Made by a program: the position numbers and the translations under genes
NCBI RefSeq assembly: GCF_028583425.1
Contig: NC_072807.1
Span: forward strand, 34,167,001-34,231,000
Length of the DNA stretch: 64,000 nt
Direction of reading: 5' to 3'
Source: Eublepharis macularius
Lineage: Eukaryota; Chordata; Lepidosauria; Squamata; Eublepharidae
Shown: in pieces, positions 24,029-43,197 of the stretch
Layout: each line of letters opens with the position of its first letter
Numbering within the stretch: position 1 is the first letter of the stretch
Notes under the pieces: generated by a model
Databases searched by the model: none
Told to the model about the DNA's origin: nothing
What the model saw: only the letters and a program-made list of their open reading frames with translations

Positions 24029-26965
24029 GTTGCCACCTAGCGCTGGTATCCAGAGGCTTACAGTGAGAGGGCAGAATAAATATGTACAAGAAGATGATAC
24101 TAGATTCAGCTTTCCTGAGTTACTACACCTGAGTAGTGGTGTAGTCGTTAAAAGTGTTAGACTAAGTTAGACCATTTCAAATTCCCACTCTCAAGGAATG
24201 ACTTGGGGCCAGTTATACCCTCTCAGCCTAACCTACCCCACAGGGTCATTGTGCGGATAAAAAGGAAGAGGACAGAATGATGTAAGCCATTTTGGGTATC
24301 CACTGGGGAGAAAAAAGAGGGGTACAAATGAAGTAAAAAAATAACAGTTTGTTCAGAGAATCTTACTTACAGGCAACAGAAATGTAGCTGTCATGTATTC
24401 TGGGCAATTCAGGTGGCCCTGCCAAAGGTAACCTCAGGCGGGAGATTTTGAGTGCCACTAAGTGTGGTACAGCAGGAGCCACAGATCCACAGGGTACAAT
24501 CCATCAACAGAAGTGTGAGAGCCCCCCGTTAGTTGTACCCTGCACGTACTGCTTCTTTGGACCTTATAAGAGGTTGCAAAAACACCAATGCAGAAGCAGC
24601 GTGCGGTTCATGGGATGGATTGTAGGCTAATATCAAGATAGAAGTGTTTCCCAAATAGGAATGCTGTTCCTTCTTTCTAATAAGTGACATGTACACCCCT
24701 CTTGTTGCCTTTTAGATATTGGCTCAGCCACCATAGGCTACATGGTGAGGCTGCTGACCTATCTGCCAGGCCAACCGTTGGCAACCAACCCCGTGAGTCC
24801 TCCCATTCTGTATGAGGTTGGACAGCTAGCTGCCAAGCTGGATAAAACACTTGCTGAGGTGAGGTTTAGAGCTGGCATTCAGGGGGACGCTTCCCTATTC
24901 TGAGTCTGGCGCTTTACCAGCCAAACGTTAGCCCACCGCCATTCTCCCTCCAGGATTCTCTAAACTCTACTTGAACAGGTCTGGTTTTTACTCTCCTCTT
25001 TTCCCTTTGGAGATTCTTAGCTGCTGTCAGTATTTTGTGCCTCCAGGAGCCTATTCAATGTTCACCAGGCTAGGTTTTCCTCTTTCGGTTCATTCAAAAC
25101 TTCATACTTTTTTTTTCTTCATGAAAGACATGTATTTCCATCAGTTTCTCTGACACATCCGAACCATATCCTTAATATTGGGAATTTGATAATGTTGTCA
25201 TCCTGCCAGCTGGTGTTTTGAATCCCACCATCCGTCATTTCTTACAAGGAGCTCAGAGTACACACACCTCCCCTCCTCTGTTTCATCTTCCCGATTATCC
25301 TGTGAGGTAGTTGAGGCTGAGAGGAAGACAGCAACTGGACCAAAGTCATCAAGAACAGAATGGGTTTTGGACCTAGGTATCCCTGTCCCAGCACAACACT
25401 CTAGCTGTTACACTACACTGCCTTGGCCATCAGTGACACTGACACGGTGTGCTGTGTAAGCTGCAGAAATACAACCGGATATATAACTTTTTTCCTGCAG
25501 AGATTCCATCACCCATCGACAAAACATCTGCATCGAGACAAGTTCATCTGGAATCTGGCAAACGTTCCTCTTCTGGAGCAGTACATTCCAGCACTGAACC
25601 AGAATAGAGATCTTGAAGTCGTGAAGCAGGTTATCCAACAATTCAAGCTTAAAATAGTGCCAAAGCTAAGCAACTTCCGGCCCTGTAAGTATTGACAATT
25701 GCATTGCTTAGCATCCTGTAAGTACTGCCTTCTTTTGCTTGATTGTACATGCGTGTGAGGAAAATTCTAATTGCTCTTGTGTATTTGGGTCCCAAACCAG
25801 ATTAATTAATTTATATTCTGATTTTCTCCCCATGGGAACCCCAAGTGGCTGGTAATACCCCTCCCTCAGTACAAAACAGGAGCAGGTCAAACCCTGAAAA
25901 GCTTGTTGGTCTCTAAGGTGCCACTGGACTCACATCCTACAATTAAAAAAAAAAGGCAGAAGGGAGAAAGACTTCTGAATGCAAAGCACATTTTTCTGTC
26001 TCTCCCTGTCCTGGCAGCAATTCCTCCCTGCTCTAGGCTAGGATCTTTAGGCTAATAGCTGAAGAAAAAGAAGTAAAGTTGCCAACTCCAGGTTGGGACA
26101 TTCCGGGAGATTTGAGGTGGAGCCAGGGCAGGGTGGCATTTCAAGAAGGAAAGTTGTTCAGCAGGGATGTGATGTCGTAGAGTCCACTCGCCAAAGCAGC
26201 CAGCCGTTTTCCCTACAGGATCTTTGTTGTGTTGCAATCAGTTGTAATTCCGGGAGAACTCCAGGCCCCACTTGAAGGTTGGCAACCCTTGGCATTCCCA
26301 GTAAGCAGAGGAGAAGAAACTGAGTCAGATCTTACATAGCTGCTACTAGCCAGCTAGCAGGATCTTTCCAGCTTCCTCCCCTGCCTGATTAATGCATGGA
26401 AAAGAAATGGATTACAGCCTCTGTGATATTGTCATCTTCCTCTGAAGCACTGGGAAATTGCTGGCCACGACCGGACAGGATACTGGGTTAGACATTTCAA
26501 TTTTTTGTTCTGCTTCTAGGTATTAATCACGGAGACCTCAATGATCACAATATCTTATTGGATACAGATTCTGGTTCCCCTCAAAGTCCACGCTACAGAG
26601 TATCGGGTATTTTGGACTTCGGTGACATGAGCTATGGCTATTATGTGTTTGAAGTTGCAATAACTATCATGTACATGATGATTGAAAGCAAGGATCCGCT
26701 CAGCGTGGGAGGGCACATCCTTGCGGGGTTTGAAAGTATCATCCCCTTGACAGCCGAGGAGCGAGGTGCCCTCTTTCTCCTCGTAAGCGGAAGATTCGCT
26801 CAGTCTCTAGTGATGGCCGCGCACACCATTCTGCTGCATCCCGAGAACGAAGAGTATTTAATGATCACTTCCAAAACGGGATGGAAACACTTAGTGAAAC
26901 TGTTCGAAATGGGCCAGGAAGCCATGGAGAATATCTGGTTTGAAACGGCAAAAAGATATACCTGA
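23054..26965 (+). CDS. HYKK: Hydroxylysine kinase (AGPHD1), complete
   Basis: Four coding exons: 23054-23399, 24716-24858, 25501-25684, 26520-26965 (TGA). They give 372 aa against 373 in human. The enzyme phosphorylates 5-hydroxy-L-lysine using GTP in collagen-lysine breakdown (established for the family). It has the aminoglycoside-phosphotransferase kinase fold. Seen: VLKI in the N-lobe (likely the phosphate-binding Lys), the catalytic loop [10 protein letters not shown] straddling the start of exon 4, and the metal-binding [13 protein letters not shown]. The start is the first ATG of an open frame that matches the family N-terminus (MSS...), and the sequence [11 protein letters not shown] follows as expected. 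All junctions are GT-AG and phases close. HYKK lies between IREB2 and PSMA4 on the same strand, as in human. Confidence 0.97.
23521..23725 (+). repeat. tRNA-derived SINE, HYKK intron 1
   Basis: A-box-like GATGTGGTGTAATAGTTAAG, B box CAGGTTCAAATCC, body TCAGCCTAACCTACCTTGCA, then an A-rich stretch. The 3' tail is short. Confidence 0.75.
23860..23960 (+). repeat. L2/CR1-style 3' tail
   Basis: TTTTAATGCTGTTT, GTTGTAATCCGCTCTGAGCC and TTGTGGGGAGAGG are typical of the 3' end of L2/CR1-mobilised repeats in reptiles. It runs directly into the ATG microsatellite, which probably grew from the repeat's own tail. Confidence 0.55.
23961..24028. repeat. (ATG)n microsatellite
   Basis: Pure GAT/ATG trinucleotide run of about 22 units. 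It produces meaningless poly-Ser/poly-Met/poly-Asp frames. Confidence 0.97.
24130..24343 (+). repeat. tRNA-derived SINE, HYKK intron 1
   Basis: Head AGTGGTGTAGTCGTTAAAAG, body TCAGCCTAACCTACCCCACA, and tail GGTACAAATGAAGTAAAAAA. About 200 bp, same family as 23521. Confidence 0.75.
25235..25430 (-). repeat. tRNA-derived SINE, minus strand, HYKK intron 2
   Basis: Minus-strand SINE with B-box complement GGACCTAGGTATCCC region and body words complement to TTATCCTGTGAGGTAG. It ends 70 bp before the acceptor of exon 25501-25684. Confidence 0.65.
25893..25945 (+). repeat. Family-1 repeat fragment
   Basis: Contains GCTTGTTGGTCTCTAAGGTG and CCACTGGACTCAC, the conserved right-hand portion of family 1. 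Confidence 0.6.
26072..26293 (+). repeat. TIR-type repeat (family G), full length
   Basis: Left end AAAGTTGCCAACTCCAGGTT and right end CTTGAAGGTTGGCAACCCTT are inverted copies of each other. The centre has GAGTCCACTCGCCAAAGCAG. About 220 bp, consistent with a short non-autonomous DNA element. Confidence 0.75.
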
Positions 26966-27063
26966 AACAACCCAACTTTAGCTCTCGGATTTCATAGCAA
27001 TCGATCATGTATGTTACATAGTGAGAAAGAACAATTCCCAATGTAAATACTGCAGAGGTATGG

Positions 27064-27069
27064 AATAAA
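27064..27069 (+). promoter_or_regulatory. HYKK polyadenylation signal AATAAA
   Basis: Canonical hexamer 99 nt after the stop. It implies a short 3' UTR, in contrast to IREB2. Confidence 0.65.
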
Positions 27070-27579
27070 AGACGCTCATTTGGACACATGCCCATCATAG
27101 AATCCATTCTGCTTCCAAAATCCAGACTCTGGAATTTATCTTGGGTTGGAGAAGGATTGAAGAGGTAGTAGGAGGGGAAGGCCATGGGGATTAGGAAAAA
27201 CAGGGTAGAGCAGGATGGGTTCTTTAATGGTTACCCCTACGTGTTTCGCATCATGTTCCTCAGGGGGATCTTCAAAATTCCTTTTAACGTCTATTCCATA
27301 TATGCACTTATTGCAAAGTAGGGGTCACTTACAATTAAAGAATTCTTCCTTTTGCACCATTTGCTGTTCCTTCTTTGTTTTTGCCTTAGTGCGCCCCCTT
27401 CTTTTTCATTGATTTACTAGAGCAGGATGGGCCAAGCAATTAAAGTACAAGACCAAGGAGTTATTCACGGAGGGAAGCATCACCCCATGTCTATGCTAAG
27501 AAAAACTGCACCACTTAAATTTCTGCCTTTTCAGTTTTTTAAAGGCACAGCAGCTTTACCAGGGGAAAACAGGAGAACA

Positions 27580-27930
27580 GATGTCGCGTACTGGTTAGAG
27601 TTTCAGATCTGGGCAAGTCAAGTTCGAATCCCCATTCTGCCGTGCAGGTTTGTTGGGAGACCTTGGGCCATTCACACGGTCTAATCCTATCTCACAAAGT
27701 TGTGAGGATAAAATGGAAGTTTCCCAGGCTCCAGCCCCAAGATCTCCAGGAATTTCCCAACCCAGAGATGGCAACCAATCCCAAACTGGAGCTGGCAACC
27801 TATTGGGGTTGCCAGGCTCCAGGTGGCGGCTGGCAGTCTCCCGGAATTACAACTGATCTTAATCCTCCTTGGGTTTCAGTGAGAAAGGCAGTTTATAAAT
27901 AAAATTTAAAAATAAAAATACATAAATAAA
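27580..27930 (+). repeat. SINE interrupted by family-G fragments
   Basis: SINE head and B box (CAAGTTCGAATCCCC) at 27580-27715, then family-G-like segments at about 27720-27850 (CTCCAGGAATTTCCCAACCC and GGGGTTGCCAGGCTCCAGG), then the SINE tail with AAGGCAGTTTATAAATAAAA at 27880-27930. This is a nested insertion between HYKK and PSMA4. Confidence 0.55.
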
Positions 27931-28017
27931 ATCTATAGACAGAAGATCAGTTGTTGTAATTCCAGATGTTCAAGTCGCTCCTGGAGTATGGCAACCCCAA
28001 GGTGCCACTAACATCTC

Positions 28018-28062
28018 ACTCACACGCGCACACACACACACACACTCACACACACACACACT
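28018..28062. repeat. (CA)n microsatellite
   Basis: Imperfect CA dinucleotide run in the HYKK-PSMA4 spacer. Confidence 0.9.
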
Positions 28063-28189
28063 TCATTGGAATTGCTTAGGAGGAAAAATGCTTTGTCAGC
28101 CTGCAGGACATGGGAGGCCATAGAGCTGGGAGAAAATCCTAGAGCTGCCCATCGGCTCTCAAAGGAACTTCCGATTTAAAACGGAACTG

Positions 28190-28520
28190 GCTTTCCCTTC
28201 TCCCCCAGCGATGGCGACAAGCTTGGAACCATGGAGGCTCCGCGGGGCAGAGCGGCGCTCGGAAGCTCAAAGCGCCTCATCACTCTATGGGTCCAGGAGG
28301 AGGCGAGTGCGCAGGCGCGGTGACCATTTTGGAAGCCGGCGGACGGAGGGACGGGCGACGGAGGCAGGTGAGGCGGGCTGGCCGAGGCCCCTGGCGGGTT
28401 CTCCTCGCGGGGCCCTCTCGTCGTGGGTAGGAAGGCAAACGGGGCCGCTCGTTCTCCATTCCCTCTTCGCTCTGCGTTGGGGCTCCTCCTCCTCCTTTGT
28501 AAGCGCTGCGGATGACTTGG
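28190..28520 (+). promoter_or_regulatory. CpG island and promoter of PSMA4
   Basis: Dense CpG and GC-rich, unlike flanking DNA. A TGCGCAGGCGC word at 28308-28318 resembles an NRF1 site and CCATTTT at 28324-28330 resembles the core of a YY1 site; both are common in TATA-less housekeeping promoters. It ends about 150 bp past the donor at 28368, so it covers the presumed first exon. Site calls are by eye. Confidence 0.75.
28290..28367 (+). other. PSMA4: PSMA4 non-coding first exon (start approximate)
   Basis: The exon ends GGAGGCAG before a consensus donor GTGAGG at 28368 and lies inside the CpG island. The transcription start is not visible, so the 5' boundary is a guess. Confidence 0.5.
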
Positions 28521-28530
28521 CATCTCTTCT

Positions 28531-28797
28531 GCAGGCAGGCGGGAGCTCAACAGGTGCTGCACCAAGACTGGGCCTGGAGGGGCTCCCCTCTGCCCTTCCC
28601 AGGCCCCTCTGTGTCTTTTGCCTGGCAGGCAGGCGGGATCCCAACAGGTGCTGCACCAAGATTGGCTCTGGAGGGACTCCCCCTCTCCTTCCCAGGTCCT
28701 TCTGTGTTCTTTGCCTAGCAGGCAGGCGAGAATCTAACAGGTGCTACACTAAGTCTGGGCCTGGAGTACTTCCCTTCCCAAGTTCCTCTGTGTCGAT
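28531..28797 (+). repeat. ~93-bp minisatellite, three copies
   Basis: GCAGGCAGGCG begins copies at 28531, 28625 and 28718 (spacings 94 and 93). Each continues ACAGGTGCTGCACCAAGA-like, then a GGGCCTGGAG-like and a CCTTCCCAGG-like word. The third copy is the most diverged. It lies in PSMA4 intron 1, just beyond the CpG island. Confidence 0.85.
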
Positions 28798-28798
28798 G

Positions 28799-28895
28799 GT
28801 TGTTGTGGGTTTTCCGGGCTGTATTGCCATGGTCTTGGCATTGTAGTTCCTGACGTTTCGCCAGCAGCTGTGGCTGGCATCTTCAGAGGTGTAGC
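28799..28895 (-). repeat. Family-2 repeat with hammerhead-like core
   Basis: Plus strand reads GTTGTGGGTTTTCCGGGCTG, then GTTCCTGACGTTTCGCCAGC. On the minus strand 28856-28886 gives CTGAAGA, a perfect 6-bp stem (GCCAGC/GCTGGC) with a 7-nt loop, and GAAA: the hammerhead core order CUGANGA-stem-GAAA. A family relationship to Penelope-like elements is inferred. Confidence 0.5.
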
Positions 28896-29314
28896 ACCAA
28901 AAGACAGAGATCTCTCAGTGTCACAGTGCTTGTAGTAATTCGGCACGAATAAAAGGAGTTAATGAGCAAGAGTAGGTTGAGCATGTCTGCATCTTTAGTT
29001 TTGCTTTCACTCTCATGGTATCAGATGATCCCTGTAAGTGAAATTTTACCAGTCTAGATTCTGAAACTTGTGTCCAGACTTCACATTCTGAATATTCTTC
29101 TAAAATGCTACACTTCCGTTATGTCTCTTCTCCTTGTTGCTAGGAGCATTTCAATGTATTTATGCTGACGGATTTTTTTCCTGTCAGATCGTCATAGTGA
29201 CACATACCATAATAATGAACAGTTGCTTTTTGTTACAGCTACAATTTAGTGTCTACCAGAACTCTGTTCTGGAGCTTAATTAGTCTTGGAAATAGTAAAA
29301 TGTGATGGAGTAAG

Positions 29315-29545
29315 TTAGTTGTTGTAGATTTTCCAGGCTGTACGGCCGTAGTCTTGGCATTGTAGTTCTTGACGTTTTGCCAGCAGTTCTCTTTGTCAGA
29401 TGCATCTGGCGGGGAGAGCTGTGGTTCTCGAAGGCTTGTGCTGCAGTGGAATTGGTTGGTCTTGGAGGTGCTACTGGACTCTTTCTGCTTTTGCTACTAC
29501 AGACTAACACTTCTAACTCCTCTGAACCTTTACAGAAGCAAACTG
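29315..29545. repeat. Composite of family-2 and family-1 repeats
   Basis: 29315-29390 is family 2 (TTCCAGGCTGTACGG, GACGTTTTGCCAGCAG). It joins without spacer to family 1 (GTCAGATGCATCTGG, GAGAGCTGTGGTTCTCGAAG, GGTGCTACTGGACTC, ACTACAGACTAACAC). Confidence 0.6.
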
Positions 29546-29651
29546 ATCTCCATATCAGAAGGAGCTGTTTGCATCTACATATCAGAAGGAGCTGTTTGGC
29601 ATCTAACCCGCCCTCCCCTCTCCTCCTCTATATCTGACCAGTTTCTTTTGG

Positions 29652-29788
29652 CCTTCCATGCATCTGACAAAGAGAACTGTGATTCTCGAAAGCTTATGCT
29701 ACAATAAAATTGGTTAATCTTAAAGGTGCTACTGGACTCTTTTTGATTTTGCCACTACAAACTAACACGGCTAACTTCTCTGGATCTA
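29652..29788 (+). repeat. Family-1 repeat, well preserved, hammerhead-like
   Basis: CTGACAA at 29663, stem arms GAGAA (29672-29676) and TTCTC (29683-29687), GAAA at 29688-29691, then GCTTATGCTAC. The fifth and sixth core bases read CA where CG is expected, which looks like CpG decay. It continues GGTGCTACTGGACTC and CTAACACGGCTAAC. Confidence 0.6.
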
Positions 29789-29951
29789 TCGCCAGCAGCT
29801 GTGACTGGCATCTTCAGAGGTGTAGCATCAAAAGACAGAGATCTCTCTATGCCAATGCGTGGAGAAGATGTTAGCAGGTAATTTATATGCTGGCGAAATG
29901 TCAGGAACTACAATGCCAAGACCACGGCCATACAGCCCGGAAAATCTACAT
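29789..29951. repeat. Family-2 repeat, inverted halves
   Basis: Left half CGCCAGCAGCTGTGACTGGC and right half TGCTGGCGAAATGTCAGGAA followed by GGCCATACAGCCCGGAAAAT, facing inwards around 29860. Confidence 0.6.
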
Positions 29952-30632
29952 TTAACGTTCTCCGTCCATGAAAGCCTTTGACAATATATGAGATGGAGTA
30001 ACTCTAAGTATGCCTCAATATTCTATCAATTGTGTAAGCATACCTAGCTTTCATGCTTATCAGTATTAGGGGGCAGAGTTTTCAAGGCCAAGGTGTGCGT
30101 TTGTGATTTGTAGGCAGGCTGCATCTTCACAATCTTTCCCTAGAAAGTAACCTTTGGTCTGAGCAGCTATTATTCTTTTTTATGCTAGGAACAAAACAGT
30201 CACAATATCAGATTACTTTACTGGACAGTAACCCTGTCATTTTGGTTGGCCCTAATAAAAGTTATTACATGAGTTTTGTTTTTTTATTCAGTAATTCTGT
30301 TACCCTCCTAACATTTTTTTTTAAAAAAAACATGTTTCTAATAAGTGGAGAATGCCTTCGATGTACATGTGATTAGGTTGTCTGCTTTTATGGGTTTTTT
30401 AACTGGCTTTTTGCTCTTCCATTTTTATCAGCAGCACATCTCTTAGAAATGTAGCAGTTAATGCTTCTACTGGTGTGGGAAAATTCAGCGGCTTTAATGT
30501 CTGTGAGACAGGCTGCTGTCTTGCTTTTTGACCGTAAGTGCAGGAACGTTGCCAGTTCAAAATCTGGCAACCGTATTTTTGATGCCACATAGTAAAATGT
30601 AACACTGTTTTGTCTTTTTTAAATTTTTACAG

Positions 30633-30654
30633 CAGCGTATAGTCTAGAAGCAAC

Positions 30655-30657
<3 letters not shown>
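30633..30657 (+). other. PSMA4: PSMA4 exon 2, start-codon exon
   Basis: 25-nt exon after a T-rich acceptor (TTTTTACAG). It contributes 22 nt of 5' UTR and the ATG. The next exon starts with the Ser codon of MSRRYDSR. Confidence 0.85.
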
Positions 30658-38791
<8,134 letters not shown>

Positions 38792-38971
38792 ATCAAGACC
38801 TGGAGGGTGGGAGGGGGTCTGTTTGTACAGATAAAAATTTTCACTTATGTGCACATGGGAGTGAAGGAGCAAGAAATCTCGTTTCCTGAGTCAGCTGGTT
38901 ATACCATTGCAACAAATTATTCTTGCCCTTCTTACTCGGTTCTTTTCATCTTTATTTCTTTTTTATTGCAC

Positions 38972-38977
38972 AATAAA
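38972..38977 (+). promoter_or_regulatory. PSMA4 polyadenylation signal AATAAA
   Basis: Canonical hexamer 181 nt after the TAA, in an A-rich context. Confidence 0.7.
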
Positions 38978-41900
38978 AAAAATTTCAAAATGATGCTGCC
39001 CAAGTTTGTACTCCATTAGCAACATTTAATATGCTAATACTGAAGGGAGCCCTTTGGTTTGACATTATATAGCTGCTTGGAATGATGCTTCCTCACCACA
39101 AATTGGGTGTTTTTTAAGAGTGGTAATGAAGGAAGAGTTTAGGAGACTGAAATGCATTTTCAGATGTTAAATTTGCAAGGGTTACAGTAATAGAGATGAA
39201 AAGTAATCCAATATCATCCAACCCAGATAGAAATCACATTTGTCCGGCTTTCTTTCATGATGATGCTTTCATTTAAAATGTTTCTATGCTTCCTTTCTGC
39301 CCAGTTCATCAACTGCAGGGCAGAGTCAAAACATTAAATTTTAAAGTTTGCGCGTTGCAAGCAATAAAAAACACAGACACATGTAAACAGTATTTAAAAC
39401 GATATAATAATAAATCTCCCACATGCTCTGGGCAGAGTGTGTGAAAAGAAGAAATGACTTAGAAATCCAAATGTACAGAAAAATGAATAATAATTCGGGT
39501 AATTGATAGTTTCTATATAATATTTTTAAAGTGATTCTTTTATCATTTAAAAAACAATTTCTATCAGTTATGGACATCAAATTCTTTTTGAGAAATATCT
39601 GTATGGAATACATGTATCTACTTAAGTGTTTCGACTGGGATAAAAGTACTTTCTGTCTGGGGAGAAAGTCTTGATTGAAAATACACCCATGAAAAAGAAA
39701 GTTTCTCTGTATTTCTTGCCCTTATAAGCTGTCTGTTCCCTGTTGGCCACAATTCCCATTGTATACTAGTCATCTGCCCTGCTGTTACTTCCACTAATTG
39801 GTGTTTCCAAATCCCAAATTGGAGGTGAGTTTACCTCCAGTTTTGGAGGTAAATTTACCTCCAATTTTAGAAAACGATCTTTATGGAAGGATAATGGAGT
39901 CTAAAATCGACAGATGGTACAAAGACAGTAAATCTGATTGTTTTAGTAGTAAGAATTGCATGGAATTTAATGTTGCCATGAATCAGTTTTTCGCAGGCCA
40001 AATTTTTAAGTTAACACACCCCAATTGATTTTCTAAACAATACTGTCCATTAAAAATCTTAGATTGTTTTTTAAAGTTTTAATTTAAATTTAAAGTTTAA
40101 AGTTTTAATTGCTCTAGTGATATTTTTACTTGAATTGGATCTTTAAAAACATTACATATTACTTTAAAAACATCTTTTTTTAGTATAGAGGAATAGCTGC
40201 CCCATTCTTTATCTGTGTTTTTTATCACTTTCATATTAGAATAAATTGCCCTGCAAAAAGGCAAGGGCTAGTCTGCAATTAGCCAGTTCTCTTAATACAT
40301 CAGACGAACCCTTCAGGGGTCAATTTTGTGCAAAATTGTGTGAATTTTTCAAGGCTGTGCCAATGTTCCCGTTGAGTGAAGTGGGGTCAGGAGAATAACT
40401 TTGCAGCTATCAAAGCAGAAAAGATTATGCCTACATCTTTATTCAAGCATACCAGCAGTAAGCCTCTATTGCGGAATTGAGGGTAGTCGTAACTAGCATT
40501 TTAAAAGTGTACTTGTGTGAAGGAATTGTGTCTAAAGCATTTGCCAACCTAATTAAGGCTAAGAGCTGATTGTAATGGCCACAAGATGGTTATATGAATC
40601 AGGAAGTCCATAATATTTTAAACTGCAGCAGGGTGGCAGAAGGCAAGGAGCTGGAAAAACCCCACTTAAGGCCATAATTGAGAACAATATGAGCGGGGAG
40701 AGGTGTGTAGGGCATAGATTTCTGTTTTGTTTTCTCGCCACAAATTAGTCTTAAGTTTTCATTTTTCTCCCCTCTAAAGTCTTTGTGTTTGGGGATTTTT
40801 AAACAGAAAAGCAGGGGTCTTGGTGAATGCCAGATGTGCCCAAGTAGATTCATTAAAGGGCTGGCTATAAGAGCAAATGGAAAATTTAATTTGGATGAGA
40901 GAATCCGCACACACCTCTCATAACTATAAGGATTGCTGTGGTCTTGCCCCACTCTTATCTCTCCCTTTTCAAATCCTGATACTTCCCAGCCTGTGATTTC
41001 TGATTCCCTGAATGTGTCTGAAATTAATTGCAAGGCAATCTAATTCAAAGGCGCTTAGCTCTGGATTTCCAAAAGGGTGCATCTTCTTGAGGCTGTGATA
41101 TACTGCTGTTCAAGGCAGTGGAGTTTGGCAGGATTGGGAGCCCTGGAGCATGTTTCAGCAGGGAAAGAGGGCAAGACATTTACAGCCAAAGGCACATTGC
41201 AGGATAGGGATTTTCCAAAGGATGAATTAAAGAAAAGTATAATTCCCCAAATACGGCAACCAAAACCAGGGAGAAGAAGGCAAGGATATCTAGGAGGACT
41301 TGAAAGCTTGCACATTTGTTTTGTGTCGTTTTGGTTGCTCCCAGTAAAAAGTATTCGGTGGATTGTGGTTTGTTTAAGGATACCTGGGGCCAGACCAGTC
41401 CAGGTAAGCACCTATTTGCTAAAGGTAACTGTCAGAGAGTGACGATTTTGCCTGGAACGAAGGAAACACTTCCTGGAGAGAGTATGTGAAAGGCATTCAA
41501 AGGCGTATATTCAAAGGGGAGATCCCTCGATTGTGATGAATGGGGAAAATGCTTGACTGATGAAGTGGAGTTTCTCATCTGTGCCTTTCCCACTAACAAA
41601 TATGCTAATTTATGCAAGTCACGTTCTCTAGAAGTATTGGTTCACGTTATGCCAAAAAGCACTTGCAAAGGGAAGCCTATAATAGGCAAGAAAGTCTGCT
41701 TGTTCTTAAAAGCATAATCATAAATAAATCTAGAACTTCTGATGGATTAGACCTGACCCATAAAAGTGATGCTCAGCAAAGGTGTGGACTATTCATCGGC
41801 TCAAGGCTTGGATGTATCTACTGGGCAGCAACAAGAACGTACCTCTGCATTGGAAGGTAAAATGCTGCTTGTTTTATCAAATGGTAAAAAGGAAGATGAA

Positions 41901-42870
41901 AATTTGCTTGTGTGGCATTCCTTGCAAAACTGCCTGGGTAAGCATTTCCAAGTATACCTGAAGCCCAGGGACTCTGAAGTTAAGAAACTTTCATTTAATA
42001 AGTACATAAATTGACAAAGAGTTTACTGCATAGCATATATCAAGCCACTTTAGGTGGAGGAAAAACGTAGTTTTTTCCCAAATGCCTGCATTGTAGTTTT
42101 TTTCACTTATATGTTGCTTTAATTAGAGAGAGCTGGTTTGGAATCATGCAGGAACACATCTTTGGAGATGAGCTATTAAATCTGCCTTGTTTTTGGAGCA
42201 ATTGCCCAAACTCAACACACAATACAAAAATTCCTGTATAATGAAACATTTCTAAAACAGGAATATTTTTTCACTAGGATTCTTAATTTTTCTGTTAACC
42301 AAAAGTGCATATTAATGCATAGAATTGTTGGGTGTCCTGCCCCCCCCCCAAGTGAGAGTCTTATTGCAAAACATGTTTTTTATTTGTGCTCCTGTGACAA
42401 CATTGGTTCTGTGTCCAGTTCAAAATGTGGGGTTGAACTATAAAGCCTTAAGTGGTAGGGAACTGAGATACTCAAAAGGATTGCTTCACCACCATATTAT
42501 GATGGATGGACAGTTTGCATCCTGCCCTTTCCCCAAGGACCTTCCTTACCCTTCCAGCATCTCTCTAAGATAGAGATAGGGTGAGGGAAGGACTCGGTCA
42601 CAGTCACACCCCATAAACTGGTTGAATTTGAACTCAGATTGCATTCTGCACCCAGCATCGGAACCACCATGTTCCACCAGGTATTCTAATCTGATATGTT
42701 CCGAATATGGCCATGAAGTGTGCCGGGTGACTTTAAATTAATGATGTTGTCTCCACCTTGTATCCCTTGCAAGGCTGTTGTGAAGAGAATGTGAGGAAAG
42801 GGGAGAAGCAAATGAGCTGGTTGGAGGAAGGGTGATGGGATGGAAACATGCCACATAGCTAGATGAGAAA
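38978..42870. other. PSMA4-CHRNA5 spacer, AT-rich
   Basis: No coding region recognised; the open frames here are short and unlike any family I know. It contains a small tandem of GGAGGTGAGTTTACCTCCA-like units at 39820-39870, a TTTAAAGTTTTAAT-rich patch at 40065-40115, and a faded minus-strand SINE at about 42505-42680. Confidence 0.6.
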
Positions 42871-42875
42871 ACTAG

Positions 42876-43080
42876 GGTTACCAACTCCAGGTAGGGAAAT
42901 TCCTGGAGATTTGGGGGTGGAGACTGAGGAGGGCATGGTTTGAGGAGGGACCTCAGTGGGGTATAATGCCATACAGTCTACCCTTCAAAGCAGCCATATT
43001 CCCCAGGGGAACTGATCTCTAGTCTGGGGATCAGAAGTAATTGCAGATCTCCAGCCCCACCTGGAGGCTGGCAACCTTAG
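42876..43080 (+). repeat. TIR-type repeat (family G)
   Basis: Ends CTAGGGTTACCAACTCCAGG and the inverse CACCTGGAGGCTGGCAACCT. Internal words GGGGTATAATGCCATACAGT and CCAGGGGAACTGATCTCT. A TA dinucleotide lies at both outer edges. Confidence 0.8.
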
Positions 43081-43197
43081 AGAGGGTTAAGCACTTCCCC
43101 TTAAAGGTGATAACTTAGGGAAAGGGGAGGGAGTTTTAGAGCCACATCGATCCCCACAAAATCCCCAAGTCATACCTTTTATGAGGTCCAACCAATA

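Noticed and set aside
28211-28846. Open frame of 211 codons in the PSMA4 CpG island
   Set aside because: It crosses the first-exon donor and the ~93-bp minisatellite, and the protein resembles no family. A by-product of GC richness.
39798-40028. 76-codon frame after PSMA4
   Set aside because: It begins in a short tandem repeat and has no recognisable domain, splice partner or conserved context.
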